In this document: positions 33,832-44,762 of the stretch, piece after piece
How positions within the stretch are numbered: the stretch's first letter is position 1
Layout of the letters: each line of letters opens with the position of its first letter
Assembly (NCBI GenBank): GCA_030015575.1
Contig: JASDDO010000016.1
Coordinates: 111,867,241 to 111,931,240 of the forward strand
DNA length: 64,000 nucleotides
Direction of reading: 5' to 3'
Source: Agapanthus africanus
Taxonomy: Eukaryota > Streptophyta > Magnoliopsida > Asparagales > Amaryllidaceae
Position numbers and translations under genes: made by a program
Notes under the pieces: generated by a model
Seen by the model: the letters and a program-made list of their open reading frames with translations, nothing else
The model's database searches: none
Told to the model about the DNA's origin: nothing

Positions 33832-35905
33832 TGTAGGGCTAGCCTAGCACCTCATCAAGGGTTCGGTAGCATCACATATGCCATAATCAAAATTTTAGAG
33901 GTGCTAAGTTAACTCGACAGGAATCGAAACTAGAAGTTTTAGGGATTCATACAAATAAGCATCACATGCAAATGTAAAACAATCACTAAGAGTAGAGATT
34001 ACAACCTTTGTAGATCTCCCTCGGTGACTCCATGGCACTATGAGAGTTTGGAACGGATCGATGGAAGCCTTCCTTGTCCACGATGATCCACCCGAAGTCC
34101 CTTTGCCCAAAGCTCCTTGCCTTACTTGTTTCGCAAACGAAGTAGAGCAAACACCCAACGCAAATCGGCTAGATGTGTGTAGTATGATAATGTGGTTTAT
34201 GTTCTTCAATTGAAATCCTTTCTTTTGTCAACTTCACTCAAGAGAGAAATCAAGAGAGGAAGAAGAAGATAATGGTGGCTTGAGCTTTCTATCATATCAC
34301 ATATGATAACTTGTTTTCACACCCTTGTTCACAATTTTTCCTTTGTTGTGTGCATTGTGTTTCATATCACATATGAAGCTATTTATAGTGATGAGAAGGA
34401 ATAATCACCATTATTCCATTACCACCATAATTGTGAGTGGAAATTCTTTTCATAAAGAATTAAGCATGGGTGGAAATTCTTTTCATTAAGTTAAGTAAAG
34501 CTTACCCACTAAAGAATAAAGGAGCATGAGTGGATATTCTTTACATTAACTTAAAATGATAAATACAAATTAAAAGCTTCAATATAAGTCTTGTATTGCC
34601 ACCATTCTTGTATCAACAACCATGATACTATGTATGCATGTATGTGTCCATGCACATCATCATGTGCATACATGCATGCATACAAAAGGATTTATTTAAA
34701 GAATTAATCTAAATGTAATTTGTTAAATCAACACTTGATTTAGTAAACCGGTCATATCTCATATGATCCGACAAATAGAAAATGCCCGATTAATATACGT
34801 TATCACATAACCGTATTTAATTGGGTCCCGCGCATATCTCATATGCACACCACATCTTTTGCCTGAGCCAGGAAACTTCATTGTGGGACTCTAAGACTCA
34901 TCAATACGCCAGCAGTAGATGATGATCATATCAATCATCTACAAGCCGCAAGAGGTCAGCTAAACATAACGGCCACCCGGGTATTGAAACGATCAGAAGA
35001 AAACCAGCGAAGCTGTAAAAACTCCCGTTGAGCCAACTGGCAACACTTACCGTACAGTCCGGTCTCTTCGTCAGATATGCTGCATATCGAGTCTAGGGAT
35101 GGTATCGTCGACCCCAGTAACTCAATAAGTCATGCTGGTGTATGGCTCATAACAGATTGAGAAACTACTGATAACTCTTATCAGTAAATCTCAGCAGCCC
35201 TGGCCAGGGACTTCATGTTATAGCCAATCGAGCATAGCACAACATCAACCCCCAATACCGGGAGAGACGAAACCCCTCCTATCGCTCATTGCCTCCATGT
35301 GCCTCGAGACTGTACCCAAAGACCACCTATTTGCACGACTCAGTAGAGCCGTGGTAGGGTGGAGATCAAAGTATAGTGGGAGGACACACAAGACTCTATG
35401 ACGATCTCGGGTCTACAGACTAACCTGTACCAGTGTCACCTGAGAACTGCTATCCGACGATAGATATAATACCACATAGGAGTTCTCGGCGAGTCCGTTC
35501 AGTGTACCCAGTCTCCACTGAGCAACCGCATACAATCTTTGGTGTCTCCTCACCAGATGGATATGGGATCATCCATCGCCCATCATATGGGACAAGAATG
35601 GTATACGCTAGTCTACTCTGGAATATCGATGCCCTGTCTCGATACACCCTCAACTAGGAACAGTTCAAGGATATGCATATAGACTATACGTGCCCCACTA
35701 GTATGATCCGCATCATAATCACAGTAGTCAAGCAAATATCCTTTGGGCTTTATCAACATGTGTAAATGATTAAATCTACATATCAACATAAAGTAAACCA
35801 GAAGCGTACTATCATATTGAGCAAGAAATTCATCTATCTCCATAGATATATGTCCAAATTTCCACTATCCATATAATGGCCTTTAGGGCATACAAATTAC
35901 TAACA
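33832..35905 (-). repeat. 5' LTR of copia B (2,074 bp)
   Basis: Near-identical to 25434-27508. Its end is set by the PBS on one side and the GCATG duplication on the other. Confidence 0.93.
34379..34388 (-). promoter_or_regulatory. TATA box in copia B 5' LTR
   Basis: CTATAAATAG on the minus strand, about 550 nt before the LTR end. Downstream sequence is pyrimidine-rich (TCTTCTTCTTCCTCTCTTG). Copy C has a TATA box at a comparable distance. Transcription probably starts shortly after it. Confidence 0.6.
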
Positions 35906-35910
35906 GCATG
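35906..35910. repeat. Target site duplication of B, right copy
   Basis: GCATG, matching 25429-25433. Confidence 0.92.
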
Positions 35911-36226
35911 GCGCAGGATACTGATTAAATTCAGTTGACGATACAGTCTAAGAAGTTTGGATTTGGAGTTCATTTATGAGCTCGGTCCCATCAGACATCC
36001 AGACATTCTAAGACTGTTATAGCTCATTTCGGGAGATGGCTTTCTCCGCGAACTTGAGTTATAGAGAGACATAGAAAGAAACATCAAGGCGGATCCACTC
36101 ACTGAGGCTATTCCTCGAACGCAATAGTTTCGCAAACGAGTTTTATGAGACTGAATAGTAGAGGAGTTGGGTGTTCGGTATCACACGGGCTGTGAGTATG
36201 CGACATCGCAGTAATTAGCCTTGAGT
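35911..36226 (+). pseudogene. Decayed RNase H end of copia A, right of B
   Basis: A stretch near 36087-36127 still reads like the Pol C-terminus (ADPLTEAIPRTQ then a stop). Upstream, TCAGACATCCAGACATTCTA corresponds to the SRHIL region. The frame is broken throughout. Confidence 0.7.
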
Positions 36227-36239
36227 GCAAGTGGGAGAT
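36227..36239 (+). other. Polypurine tract of copia A
   Basis: GCAAGTGGGAGAT, intact, directly before the 3' LTR, whose first bases are TTTTGG instead of TGTTGG. Confidence 0.85.
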
Positions 36240-37000
36240 TTTTGGAGATAGTGCCCTCAGAGTCAATTATTGGATCACAGGCACGTGATTGTAATGTTTG
36301 AGGGAGGACCTATCCCTGTAGGACAATCTTATTCGAGATGATAGTATGCTATCTGGTTTACCTTTATCATCGTGTACTGCTTTAGGTGACCTGACAGGTC
36401 GCTATTACACGTTGGTAGAGCCCCTATGATTCTTGCTTGACGGCCAGCAGTATGAGGGCGATCATATAAGTGGGAGCTGGAGTCTATAAGCATATCCTTA
36501 AATGGTCCCTAGTCGTGAGAGTTTCGAGACAGGGCATCGATACTCCAGAGTAGACTAGTGAATACAGTCGAGACCCCGACGAGGGGCGGTGGCCGGTCTC
36601 TCAAGCCACTGGTGTCAGTTGGTTCACCTAAGATATGTACAGGTGCTCATTGGGTTATGAATACACCGGACAGGACTCGCCAGGAACATGCTAGTTGGTC
36701 TTATACCTGACGTCAGATAGCAGTTCCCTGGTGACATGTGTACAGGTTAGTTCATCGACCAAAGGATCGTCATTTGTCTCGTGTGAGTTCCCACTGTACT
36801 TTGATTACTACCCTACCACGCTCAAAGGAGACGTGCAAACAGGTTTTAGTTGGGTACAGTCCCGAGCCACATGGAGGCAGTGAGCGGATCTTCAGGAGTT
36901 CGTCTCTCCCGGTATTGGGGGTGAGGTCGCGCTGTGTCTAGGAAAGCCATTACACGAAGTCCTTGGCTAAGGCAGGAGATTTACTGGTAGATATTCCAGT
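36240..37000 (+). repeat. 3' LTR of copia A, first part
   Basis: Matches 18044-18806 of the 5' LTR and stops at CCAGT, the insertion site of C. It continues at 46861. Confidence 0.9.
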
Positions 37001-39079
37001 TGTTGGTGAGTGTTGCATGCTCCCACAACTCTTGTGGCGCGGCGGAAGCGATGAACAAAAATTTCTTTGCATACAACACGCACTTAACCGAAGATCTTGT
37101 CTAAACCACAACTAGTATACCCTAACTAGAGATCTTATCTACTATGTTAGGGATTATACCTTGATGATACGGTCCTTCGGGTCTTCTCTTTGATGCAACT
37201 CCTTTGCTCCTTTCTCCTCTTTTGTGGACTCCTTGGCTCGTTAAGATGTTGCCGATGTCTTCGATCTCCGGCCACCGAAGACCTAGATGATCCACCCGAG
37301 GATTTTCGTGCAAGCTTGAAACTCTTCTCAAGAGTTTAACCGAGAGACCAAATTTGCTAGAAGAGGTCACTAGGATGATGTAGAGATAATTGTATTGGAT
37401 TAACATGAAATCCTAAGCTTTGGATTCACATCACATGTGAGGGTTAAAGCTAGGAAGAATGATCACCATCATTTTTCTTTCTTTCTTCTTATAAACTTGT
37501 TATGATACACTTATCATAATTTTGTGTAGGAATTGAATGCCTTGATTTCACATCTCATGTGAAGGTATTTATAAGAAGAAATGGAGGAGAGAATAATTGC
37601 ATTTATAATTAAAAAGTTCAAGCATGATGGAAAAAGAATTTAGCACTAACTAAAGCATGTATTATAAAAGAAGTATCATGCTTTAATAGTACATCCACTT
37701 CAACAACCATGTTATCATGCTTATACCTTTTAATTTACACCTCACTAATTTATTTTCACAAAATAAATGATGTCATAATTATGTCATTATGAGGTGGCAT
37801 CTTCTAGAAGGTATTTTGTAACAATTACAAAAATACCCCTCCTCCGTATACTGTATACCCGCATCCGAATTCCGAAAAATACGAATACCATTAATCCAAT
37901 AATATAATACCGGTATCCGTCCAGTATTATTCTTCCGATTATTATTCCTGTAACAATTACACGAACATAATCGAAAACCTGCCGCAACACTTTACGGCTG
38001 CCGTAACAACTTACGGTTTCTACATCTTTTGCCTGAACGAGGGAACCCTCTATGTGGGACTCTAAAGACTCGTTAGTATGCTGGCAATGGGTTTAACCAC
38101 AAGCACGTCAGTGGCACTAGCTGTACGTAACGGCTACCCAGGTACATGACGAAAAGGTGGCCGACGAGCGAACTCATCACAACCCTTACGAGCCTGTAAG
38201 CAACACTTACCGTACAGTCCGGTCTCTTCGTCTAATACGTCGCATATGAAGTCTAGGGGTGGTAAATGTCAGACCCCAAAAACTTTATAAGTCATGTTGA
38301 TTTATGGCTAATAACAGGTCGAGGAACTACTGATAACACTTATCAGTAAACCTCGAGAACCCTGGCCAGGGATTTAGGTGTTATAGCCGATCAAACATAG
38401 CGCGACATCAACTCCCTATACCGGGAGAGACGAAACCCCTCCTATCGCTCACTGTCTCCATATGATTCGGGACTGTACCCAAAATCCACCTGTTTGCACA
38501 ACTCAGTAGAGTCGTGGTAGGGAGGAAATCAAAGTACAGTGGGAATCACACAAGACTCTATGACGATCTCGGGTCTACAGACTAACCTGTACAAGTGTCA
38601 CCAGAGAACTGCTATCTGACAATAGGTATATATACCATCTAGGAGTTCTCGGCGAGTCCGTTCAGTGTACCCAGTCTCCACTGAGCACCCGTACACCATC
38701 CTTGATGTCAAACACCGATGGATATGGGATCATCCATCGCCCATCATATGGGTCAAGATGCGTATACGCTAGTCTACTCTGGTGTATCGATGCCCTGTCT
38801 CGACACACCCTCGACTAGGAACAATTATAGGATGTACTCATAGACTACCGTGGCCCCACTAGTATGATCTCATCATAGTCCCAGTAGTCGAGTACAAATC
38901 CTAAGGGCTTTATCAACATGTAACAAAAGAGATAATCAGAATACATGTTAAGATAAAGTACAACCAGATAGGGTACTATCATGTCGAGTAAGAAAGTCCT
39001 CCCTATATATGTCCAAGCATCCACTACAATATACATCGCATGTATAGTAATGGCCTCTAGGGCACACATTTAACTAACA
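37001..39079 (-). repeat. 3' LTR of copia C (2,079 bp)
   Basis: On the minus strand it starts TGTTAGTTAAATGTGTGCCC and ends CATGCAACACTCACCAACA. It contains the shared LTR core and a TATA box (37564-37573). Confidence 0.92.
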
Positions 39080-39092
39080 ATCTCCCACTTGC
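39080..39092 (-). other. Polypurine tract of copia C
   Basis: GCAAGTGGGAGAT on the minus strand, abutting the LTR. Confidence 0.9.
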
Positions 39093-39562
39093 ACTAGGGC
39101 CATCTGTTGTGGTATCACATACCAAACAATCAGTTGTGGTTTAAGTATCTCATACTCAACCATCCCATAAAAGTCTCTAATGGGAAAAAAGCCTTAGTGA
39201 GTGGATCCGCTCTGTTGTCCTCTGTATCTACTCTCCCAACCACGATCTCCCTGGAGATCAACCATCTCCATGATCAGGTGGTGCTGCCTAAGAATTATAT
39301 CTGGATTTCTGATGGGACGGTAGTTCCTTGGCTAAAGCCACAACTCCATTGTCACACAATGGTAGGAACGAAGTTCATCTTATGAACTTATATATATCCA
39401 GACTTTATCTTTGGTAGCATCTTTAATAATGACGTATCTTGCCTTTCTAGTATGTCACGGTATCTAGCTTAGAACTCTTCCAACATACCGTCCCTCTACT
39501 AAAGGTAAAGACAATGACTGCGACTGACATTAAGTCGTCTTTATCATCCTGGAACCTTTCCA

Positions 39563-40190
39563 GTGATTCTCCCTAGGATCGATTGATACTATCTCACTAC
39601 AACTAGTGAGTATCCTAACATCCATTTAGATCTATCTCATAGATCAAAAACTCAGAATTTAGGAGGTATCACCTTGATCTTAAATGGAGAATCCTTGTGA
39701 TAAGCGGAGATTGACCGAGTGTATCATAGGAAACTCTTTCCTATCAAGAGTATGTCATCCACGTACTCTACGAGGATCACCACCATACTCCATACCACGA
39801 GGTTCTACCATTTTTGATGAAGTCAAACTCTTTGACTACCACATCAAAACTAATGTTCCAACTCCGCTGTGATTCTCTCCAGGATCAATTGATACTATCT
39901 CACTACAACTAGTGAGTATCCTAATATCCATTTAGATCTATCTCATAGATCCAAAACCCTGGATTTAGGAGGTATCACCTTTGATCCTATATGGAGAATC
40001 TTTATAATAAGAGGAGATTGACTGAGCGTAGCATAGGAAACTCCTTCCCTATCAAGAGTATGTCATCCACGTACTCTACGAGGATCACCACCATACTCCC
40101 TACTACCTTTTATGTATATACAAGGTTCATCTATTATTTTGATGAAGTCAAACTCTTTGACTACCACATCAAAACAGATGTTCCAACTCC
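39563..40190 (-). repeat. 306-bp tandem duplication of RT-derived sequence in C
   Basis: Copies start at 39563 and 39869 and share TTGATACTATCTCACTACAA and GTATGTCATCCACGTACTCT (the YVDD region in reverse). The copies differ by scattered changes and a few indels. Confidence 0.8.
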
Positions 40191-40869
40191 GCGATGCCTG
40201 TTTTATCGCATAAAACATCTTGCACACTTTTCCGCTGCTCCCACTGTCTACGAAGCCCTCTGGCTGTGTACTTATAAACGCTCTTTTCTAAAACTTCATT
40301 TAGAAAAGCAGTCATGGCTCCCAACCACCAGATATCGTAGTCAAGGTATGTAGCAGTGGCAAGTAGGATCTGGATGGACTTAAGCATAGCTTTGAAAGTC
40401 TCAACTTTTCCATGTACACCAAGTAATCTTCTCAAGATATACTAGCTCCTGATGGGGATTTAACCCTTCAGATAAAGCAACCAAAGTCCATACTTTGTTG
40501 GTGTATAAGGATTCCATCTCAGATCGCTAATCATCCAGCCATTCTTACAGAGTCCCACTCCTGATGGCCTGCTCGAAACTAGTTAGGACATACCATTTTG
40601 GTCAGGCAACAACCCCATCCTATAGGGTCGCCGTGGCACCAAAAGGTCCCTCAGCACCTACTTTCTACGCATGCCCCTTGCGAGGACTACAACCCGCCGG
40701 AACACCTTCCGGTCTCGGGACACGCTGAGGTAATATGAAATCCTCGCTCCCACTGTCATAAAGAAACCGAAGTATCTCTTAGGTAGGTGAGAAAACTTAC
40801 TAGATCGGCGGAGAGGCTGAGGTTCGTTAGAGTCTATTGAATCCTTTGGTTCTACCAAATCATTTGCTG

Positions 40870-41255
40870 TAGCTGGAACTCCTTCCAGTTCTACCTCATG
40901 ACCACTAATTTCTTCACAAGAAATTCCCTTTTCACAAAAGGCGGCATGCTGAGAAACAAAACAACTTTTGTTCCTTGGTTAGGTCATCTTTTGTAGTTTG
41001 TGTAGCTGGAACGCCTTCCAGTTCTACCTTATGACCACTAATTTCTTCACAAGAAATTTCCTTTCACAAAGGTGGCATGCTGAGAAACAAAACAACTTTT
41101 GTTCCTCTGTTAGGTCATCTGTTGTAGTTTGTATAGCTGGAACGCCTTCCAGTTCTACCTTATGACCACTAATTTCTTCACAAGAAATTCCCTTTCACAA
41201 AGGTGGCATGCTGAGAAACAAAACAACTTTTGTTCCTCGGTTAGGTAGAAGATAT
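40870..41255 (-). repeat. Triplicated ~131-bp unit in C pol relic
   Basis: Three copies starting near 40870, 41002 and 41133 share CCTTCCAGTTCTACC and GGCATGCTGAGAAACAAAAC. The unit comes from the integrase-RT linker. Confidence 0.85.
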
Positions 41256-42480
41256 TCCCTTGCTAATGCTTGGGATATCCAACAAACTTCTACAGTTTTA
41301 ACTTTGCCTCGAGCTTGTCCGGATTTAGGTTTTTAGACATAGGCCGGACAACCCCAAATCGTAACATCTTTAAGAGATGGGCTCTTCCCATACCATATCA
41401 CATATGGAGTAGTAGGCACCTGATTTGATTAGAACCCTATTCAATAGGTATGCAGCTTCACAAGTGCATAACTCCCAAAAGGAAAATAGGAAACTCAATA
41501 GTACTCATTATGGAGCACACCATATCACATAGGGTGCATTCGCTCCGCCCCGATATACCATCGTGCTATGGTGTATACGGAGGAGTAATTCTGAGAGAGA
41601 ATCTCATTCTCTTTTAGAATAGTCCAGGATTTCCATGCACAAGTATTCTCCTCCTTGATCTCATCAAAGGACATAATACTTATACCCGTTTTTGGTTCTC
41701 TACTTCTAATTTATATTCTGTGAATATCTCAAAAGCTTTGGACCTATGTTTCAACAGGAACAAATGTCTGAATCTTGAGAGATTATCAGAGAATGTAACG
41801 AAGTACAAGGAACCGGTCATGGCATATGTAGACAGGGGGTCTTTCATACATCATCATGTATCAATCCCAAGAGTTCACTAACTCTCTCTGTTTCCAATAA
41901 ACAGAGCTATGGTCATTCAATCTTTGTGACATGACGGGCAAGTTTCATAAGATGTAAATTCAAACTGGTTTAAATATACATCTAAAATGTAACTTCAGCC
42001 AGCCGGGTCGCATTGATCTGACCTAGTCTATAATGCTTCAAGAAGGATCCGTTCATTTCTGAACTCTTCCTCTTGTGTGTGTTCTGTATACTGAGAACTG
42101 TAGTTTGATTTAGAACGTCTATGCTTTTAGATAACGTGCCTAAACCGATCAACACTTGATATAGGAAATGTTCAAAACATTATCCATCAATAGAAAATTT
42201 TATCATTTCTTTACTAATAAAGAGATTGATATGATTTTGCATATCAGGTTCGGTATCTAATAGCATTTGTTCAGAATCAATGTATTCTTAATACAGGGTG
42301 ACAGTGACCAACAGACTTGGCTGCAACACCTGCCCCTTTTTCTGTCTCATGAAACTTATCACCCGTTCTCAGTTTTTCTACCTTTTTGTAACCCTATGTA
42401 ACAGATTACATATCTGGGATCATGATCCAGTATCAAATACCCAGGATGCAGAGGATACTGAGAAACAGTTCTTTGTACTG

Positions 42481-42700
42481 AACACACCCGAAGGTGATGC
42501 ATCATATGCACTTTCTTCGTTTGGGCGGCATAGGAATTCTGGTATTTCCCTATTTCCTGCTCTGTCTTATAACAATTATAAGTTGGAGCGGGACCAACGT
42601 TCCCCAGCTCAATATAACAAGCGGGTTCAGTCAATATATCCGTATTTATTATCTTGATTAAGGCATGATATGGTCACTATATGGAGAGAGAGAGAAGAAA
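42481..42700 (-). other. Collapsed gag position in copia C
   Basis: Only about 200 bp separate the protease relic from the leader, where B and D have more than 700 bp of gag. I cannot recognise Gag motifs in it. Confidence 0.6.
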
Positions 42701-42982
42701 ACACTTTAGCGTATGCTCTTGCAAGATTAGATTGGTTATTATCTAATCCAGATGTCTCCCACTGTTTTTATCAAATCTTCCTTCAAACCCTAAAAGGTAA
42801 GATTAGCCGGGAATAATTACACCCCATAATTTCATCAAATTGTCTTGTGTAAAGCTTTCCCAGGAGTAACTCTTACTCGCAGTGAGATCGGGATCCAACT
42901 ATCATTTAGAAGGTATGCAATCTCATTGCAAATTTCAACTCTTGAAATTCCTGATATGGTTTCTACCCCTAGTCACTTATGA

Positions 42983-43172
42983 CCTTGGCTATGGTCAACA
43001 TATCATAAGTACTAGTCAAGTTCTACCCGTCATTTCGTGATTAGCCAGACCCACCCATATGACCCTTGACTATGATCAACATAATCACATGAATGTCCTA
43101 ACTAATCGCATCATATGCTTTGTAGGAATACATCACTTAGCTACCGTACACTACGCCTCGGCTATGGTCGAC
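42983..43172 (-). other. Three loop-motif stem-loops, copia C leader
   Basis: Motif copies at 42983-42999, 43064-43080 and 43156-43172. The first is bracketed by ACTTATGA/TCATAAGT and the third by CTACG/CGTAG. The third copy has changes in the loop (CCTCGGCTATGGTCGAC). Confidence 0.65.
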
Positions 43173-43348
43173 ATACGTAGCACGAATACTAAGTACTCTG
43201 CTTCCTAAAATGACGGAGGGCAACAGATGGTTTTTATGAAAACCTTTAACGTTTTGAACTTGATATCGTTGTAGAATCAAGTGGGAAGGAGTGGTTTAAG
43301 CTCCAGTTTAAAAATCGAATGGTTTTATAGTATCTTTCTAATTTTGCT

Positions 43349-43577
43349 AAAGAGGTCACTCCCGGTGAAGGGATCTCGGCTCTTTCCTTATCGAATAAGG
43401 TGCTGGATATGTAAATACCACGATGCAAAGCAAAGTTAGATCAACTATAAAATCAAATCGAGTTCTTTGTAACATTTTCCAGTTTCGCTAAAGGGGTCAC
43501 TCCCGGTGAAGGGATCTCGGCCCTTTCCTCATCGAATGAGGTGCAGGATATTTAAGAATACCACTATGCAAAACAAA
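43349..43577 (-). repeat. Duplicated leader cassette, copia C
   Basis: Two copies (43349-43435 and 43490-43577) carry GTCACTCCCGGTGAAGGGAT and CTCGG(C/CC)CTTTCC, the reverse of the cassettes in A. Confidence 0.78.
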
Positions 43578-43999
43578 AGCTAGAGTTACCCTTTTTCAAA
43601 AAGTTTGATTCTACAACATCTTTAGGTTTCTTTCTTTTAACATTAATCACATTAATGTGGTCCCATCATTTACCTTTCCTATTTTTTACGTTTCCCAAAC
43701 ATCACAGAAAAGAAACGCAAATAGAACATACGCTTATGCCATCCGCATTTGCCACTAGGCCCCGTCATGCACTGTTAGGTTACTTAACTAACGGCAGAGC
43801 GGGGGCTGGACTAGCGCGGGTGCAAAACATAAGCAACGTTTATTATATATCTCATATATATAAATATAACCATTTCAGATCACAGATGAATGCAGTGGAT
43901 ATGCTTGGAATTTCGTATTTCATTTAAGCCCTTAATGAAAGACGGGTTCCATGGTCGTGATGAATAGCCAAAACCCCCCCTAGACCCCTACGGGTGCGG

Positions 44000-44085
44000 C
44001 AAACTACCCGCCAAATTCCCGAAGTGTAGCAACCTCCCTCAACAATTGAGTAGGCCACTCGGCACTTGGAGAACCCGGTAGTTTG
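44000..44085 (-). other. Branched leader fold, copia C
   Basis: CAAACTACC (44000-44008) pairs with GGTAGTTTG (44077-44085). Inside, AAGTG (near 44022) can pair with CACTT (near 44063), and GAGT/ACTC and CTCAA/TTGAG hairpins fill the centre. Confidence 0.6.
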
Positions 44086-44485
44086 TGCACCCCACCTTGG
44101 GTCTATCCTAGGAGCAAAAACAGTAAAAAGAAATTATACAATATAACATTGCTTTTTACAAATTACATGGAATGATAGAAAAGGAAAAACACTCTTCTCA
44201 CACCCCCCGGCCATTCATCACAATGATCCAACACATTCATATACACATACCATCTCATGATATCCATATGTGAAACCCCCACGAATCGTCATATAGCAAT
44301 TAGCGGACGTTTCAAACACATATAACAAAAAAGAAAACCCGATTAGCCAAGCACTTTAGAATTTCGATCGATGATTTTTAAAAAAACCATGCCAACACTT
44401 GACATGTCCCTGTACAAACACCTTTGTACAATTCTATACATCCCAGAAACCATATTTACCCAATATGAGATCACTGTAGGAAGCG

Positions 44486-44553
44486 GAGTCAACTCCGCGT
44501 TGACTCGGCCGCGGATCCGCGGCCAAACCCAGGGTTTGGCCGCGCATCCGCGG
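44486..44553 (-). other. Two adjacent hairpins, copia C leader
   Basis: GAGTCAAC (44486-44493) pairs with GTTGACTC (44499-44506). Next to it, 44509-44530 pairs with 44532-44553 with one mismatch over 22 positions; this arm includes GCGGATCCGCGG. Confidence 0.75.
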
Positions 44554-44748
44554 CAGTCTTGCCGAGTTGGGACTCCGGGTTTCTACAGTGTTCATAGAAA
44601 ACCCTGCATGTATTTTTAAGATATGTCAAATTTATTTTGGAACACTTTCAAAAACTGACAGCAGCAGGGGCAGAATACGAGTTTTCGGGAGAAAAAACTG
44701 TCGATCGAGCTTCTAACTTTTGGCTAACATCTAATTGTGGTTTAGCCT

Positions 44749-44761
44749 GGCTCTGAAACCA
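44749..44761 (-). other. Primer binding site of copia C
   Basis: TGGTTTCAGAGCC on the minus strand, one base from the LTR; one mismatch to the B and D sites. Confidence 0.85.
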
Positions 44762-44762
44762 C

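Larger units (their letters stand above)
25434..35905 (-). mobile_element. Copia B: complete Ty1/copia element (Angela-like), coding region broken
   Basis: 10,472 bp flanked by GCATG. LTRs are 2,075 and 2,074 bp and I count about 20 substitutions and one 1-bp indel between them (about 1%). PBS, PPT, a long leader, gag and pol are all in the expected order on the minus strand. The coding region has two frameshifts in gag and two nonsense codons in pol, so it cannot make a full polyprotein. B sits in the pol relic of A and is therefore younger than A. Confidence 0.93.
39093..42480 (-). pseudogene. Shredded pol relic of copia C
   Basis: Reading leftwards from 42480, fragments match protease (around 42400-42480), integrase core (41560-41950) and integrase tail (41270-41480). 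They are followed by the linker LRRSSKFSHLPKRYFGF (near 40790), RT (40169-40435, with LKSIQILLATATYLDYDIW but missing the segment that precedes it in F) and RNase H traces to 39110. The MDVK catalytic segment is altered to LGAMTAFLN. Frames break every 100-300 bp. Two tandem amplifications (39563-40190 and 40870-41255) lie inside it. Confidence 0.8.
42701..44748 (-). other. Untranslated leader of copia C
   Basis: In RNA order: two hairpins (44509-44553 and 44486-44506), the branched fold (44000-44085), the conserved CTGTTAG/CTAACGG block (43739-43835), two antisense cassette copies (43490-43577, 43349-43435) and three loop motifs (43156-43172, 43064-43080, 42983-42999). It is better preserved than the coding region of the same element. 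Confidence 0.75.

Noticed and set aside
37122-37406. 82-94 codon frames in both C LTRs (also 44884-45132)
   Set aside because: LTR sequence with no shared protein with other families; openness of both copies is explained by recent LTR duplication.
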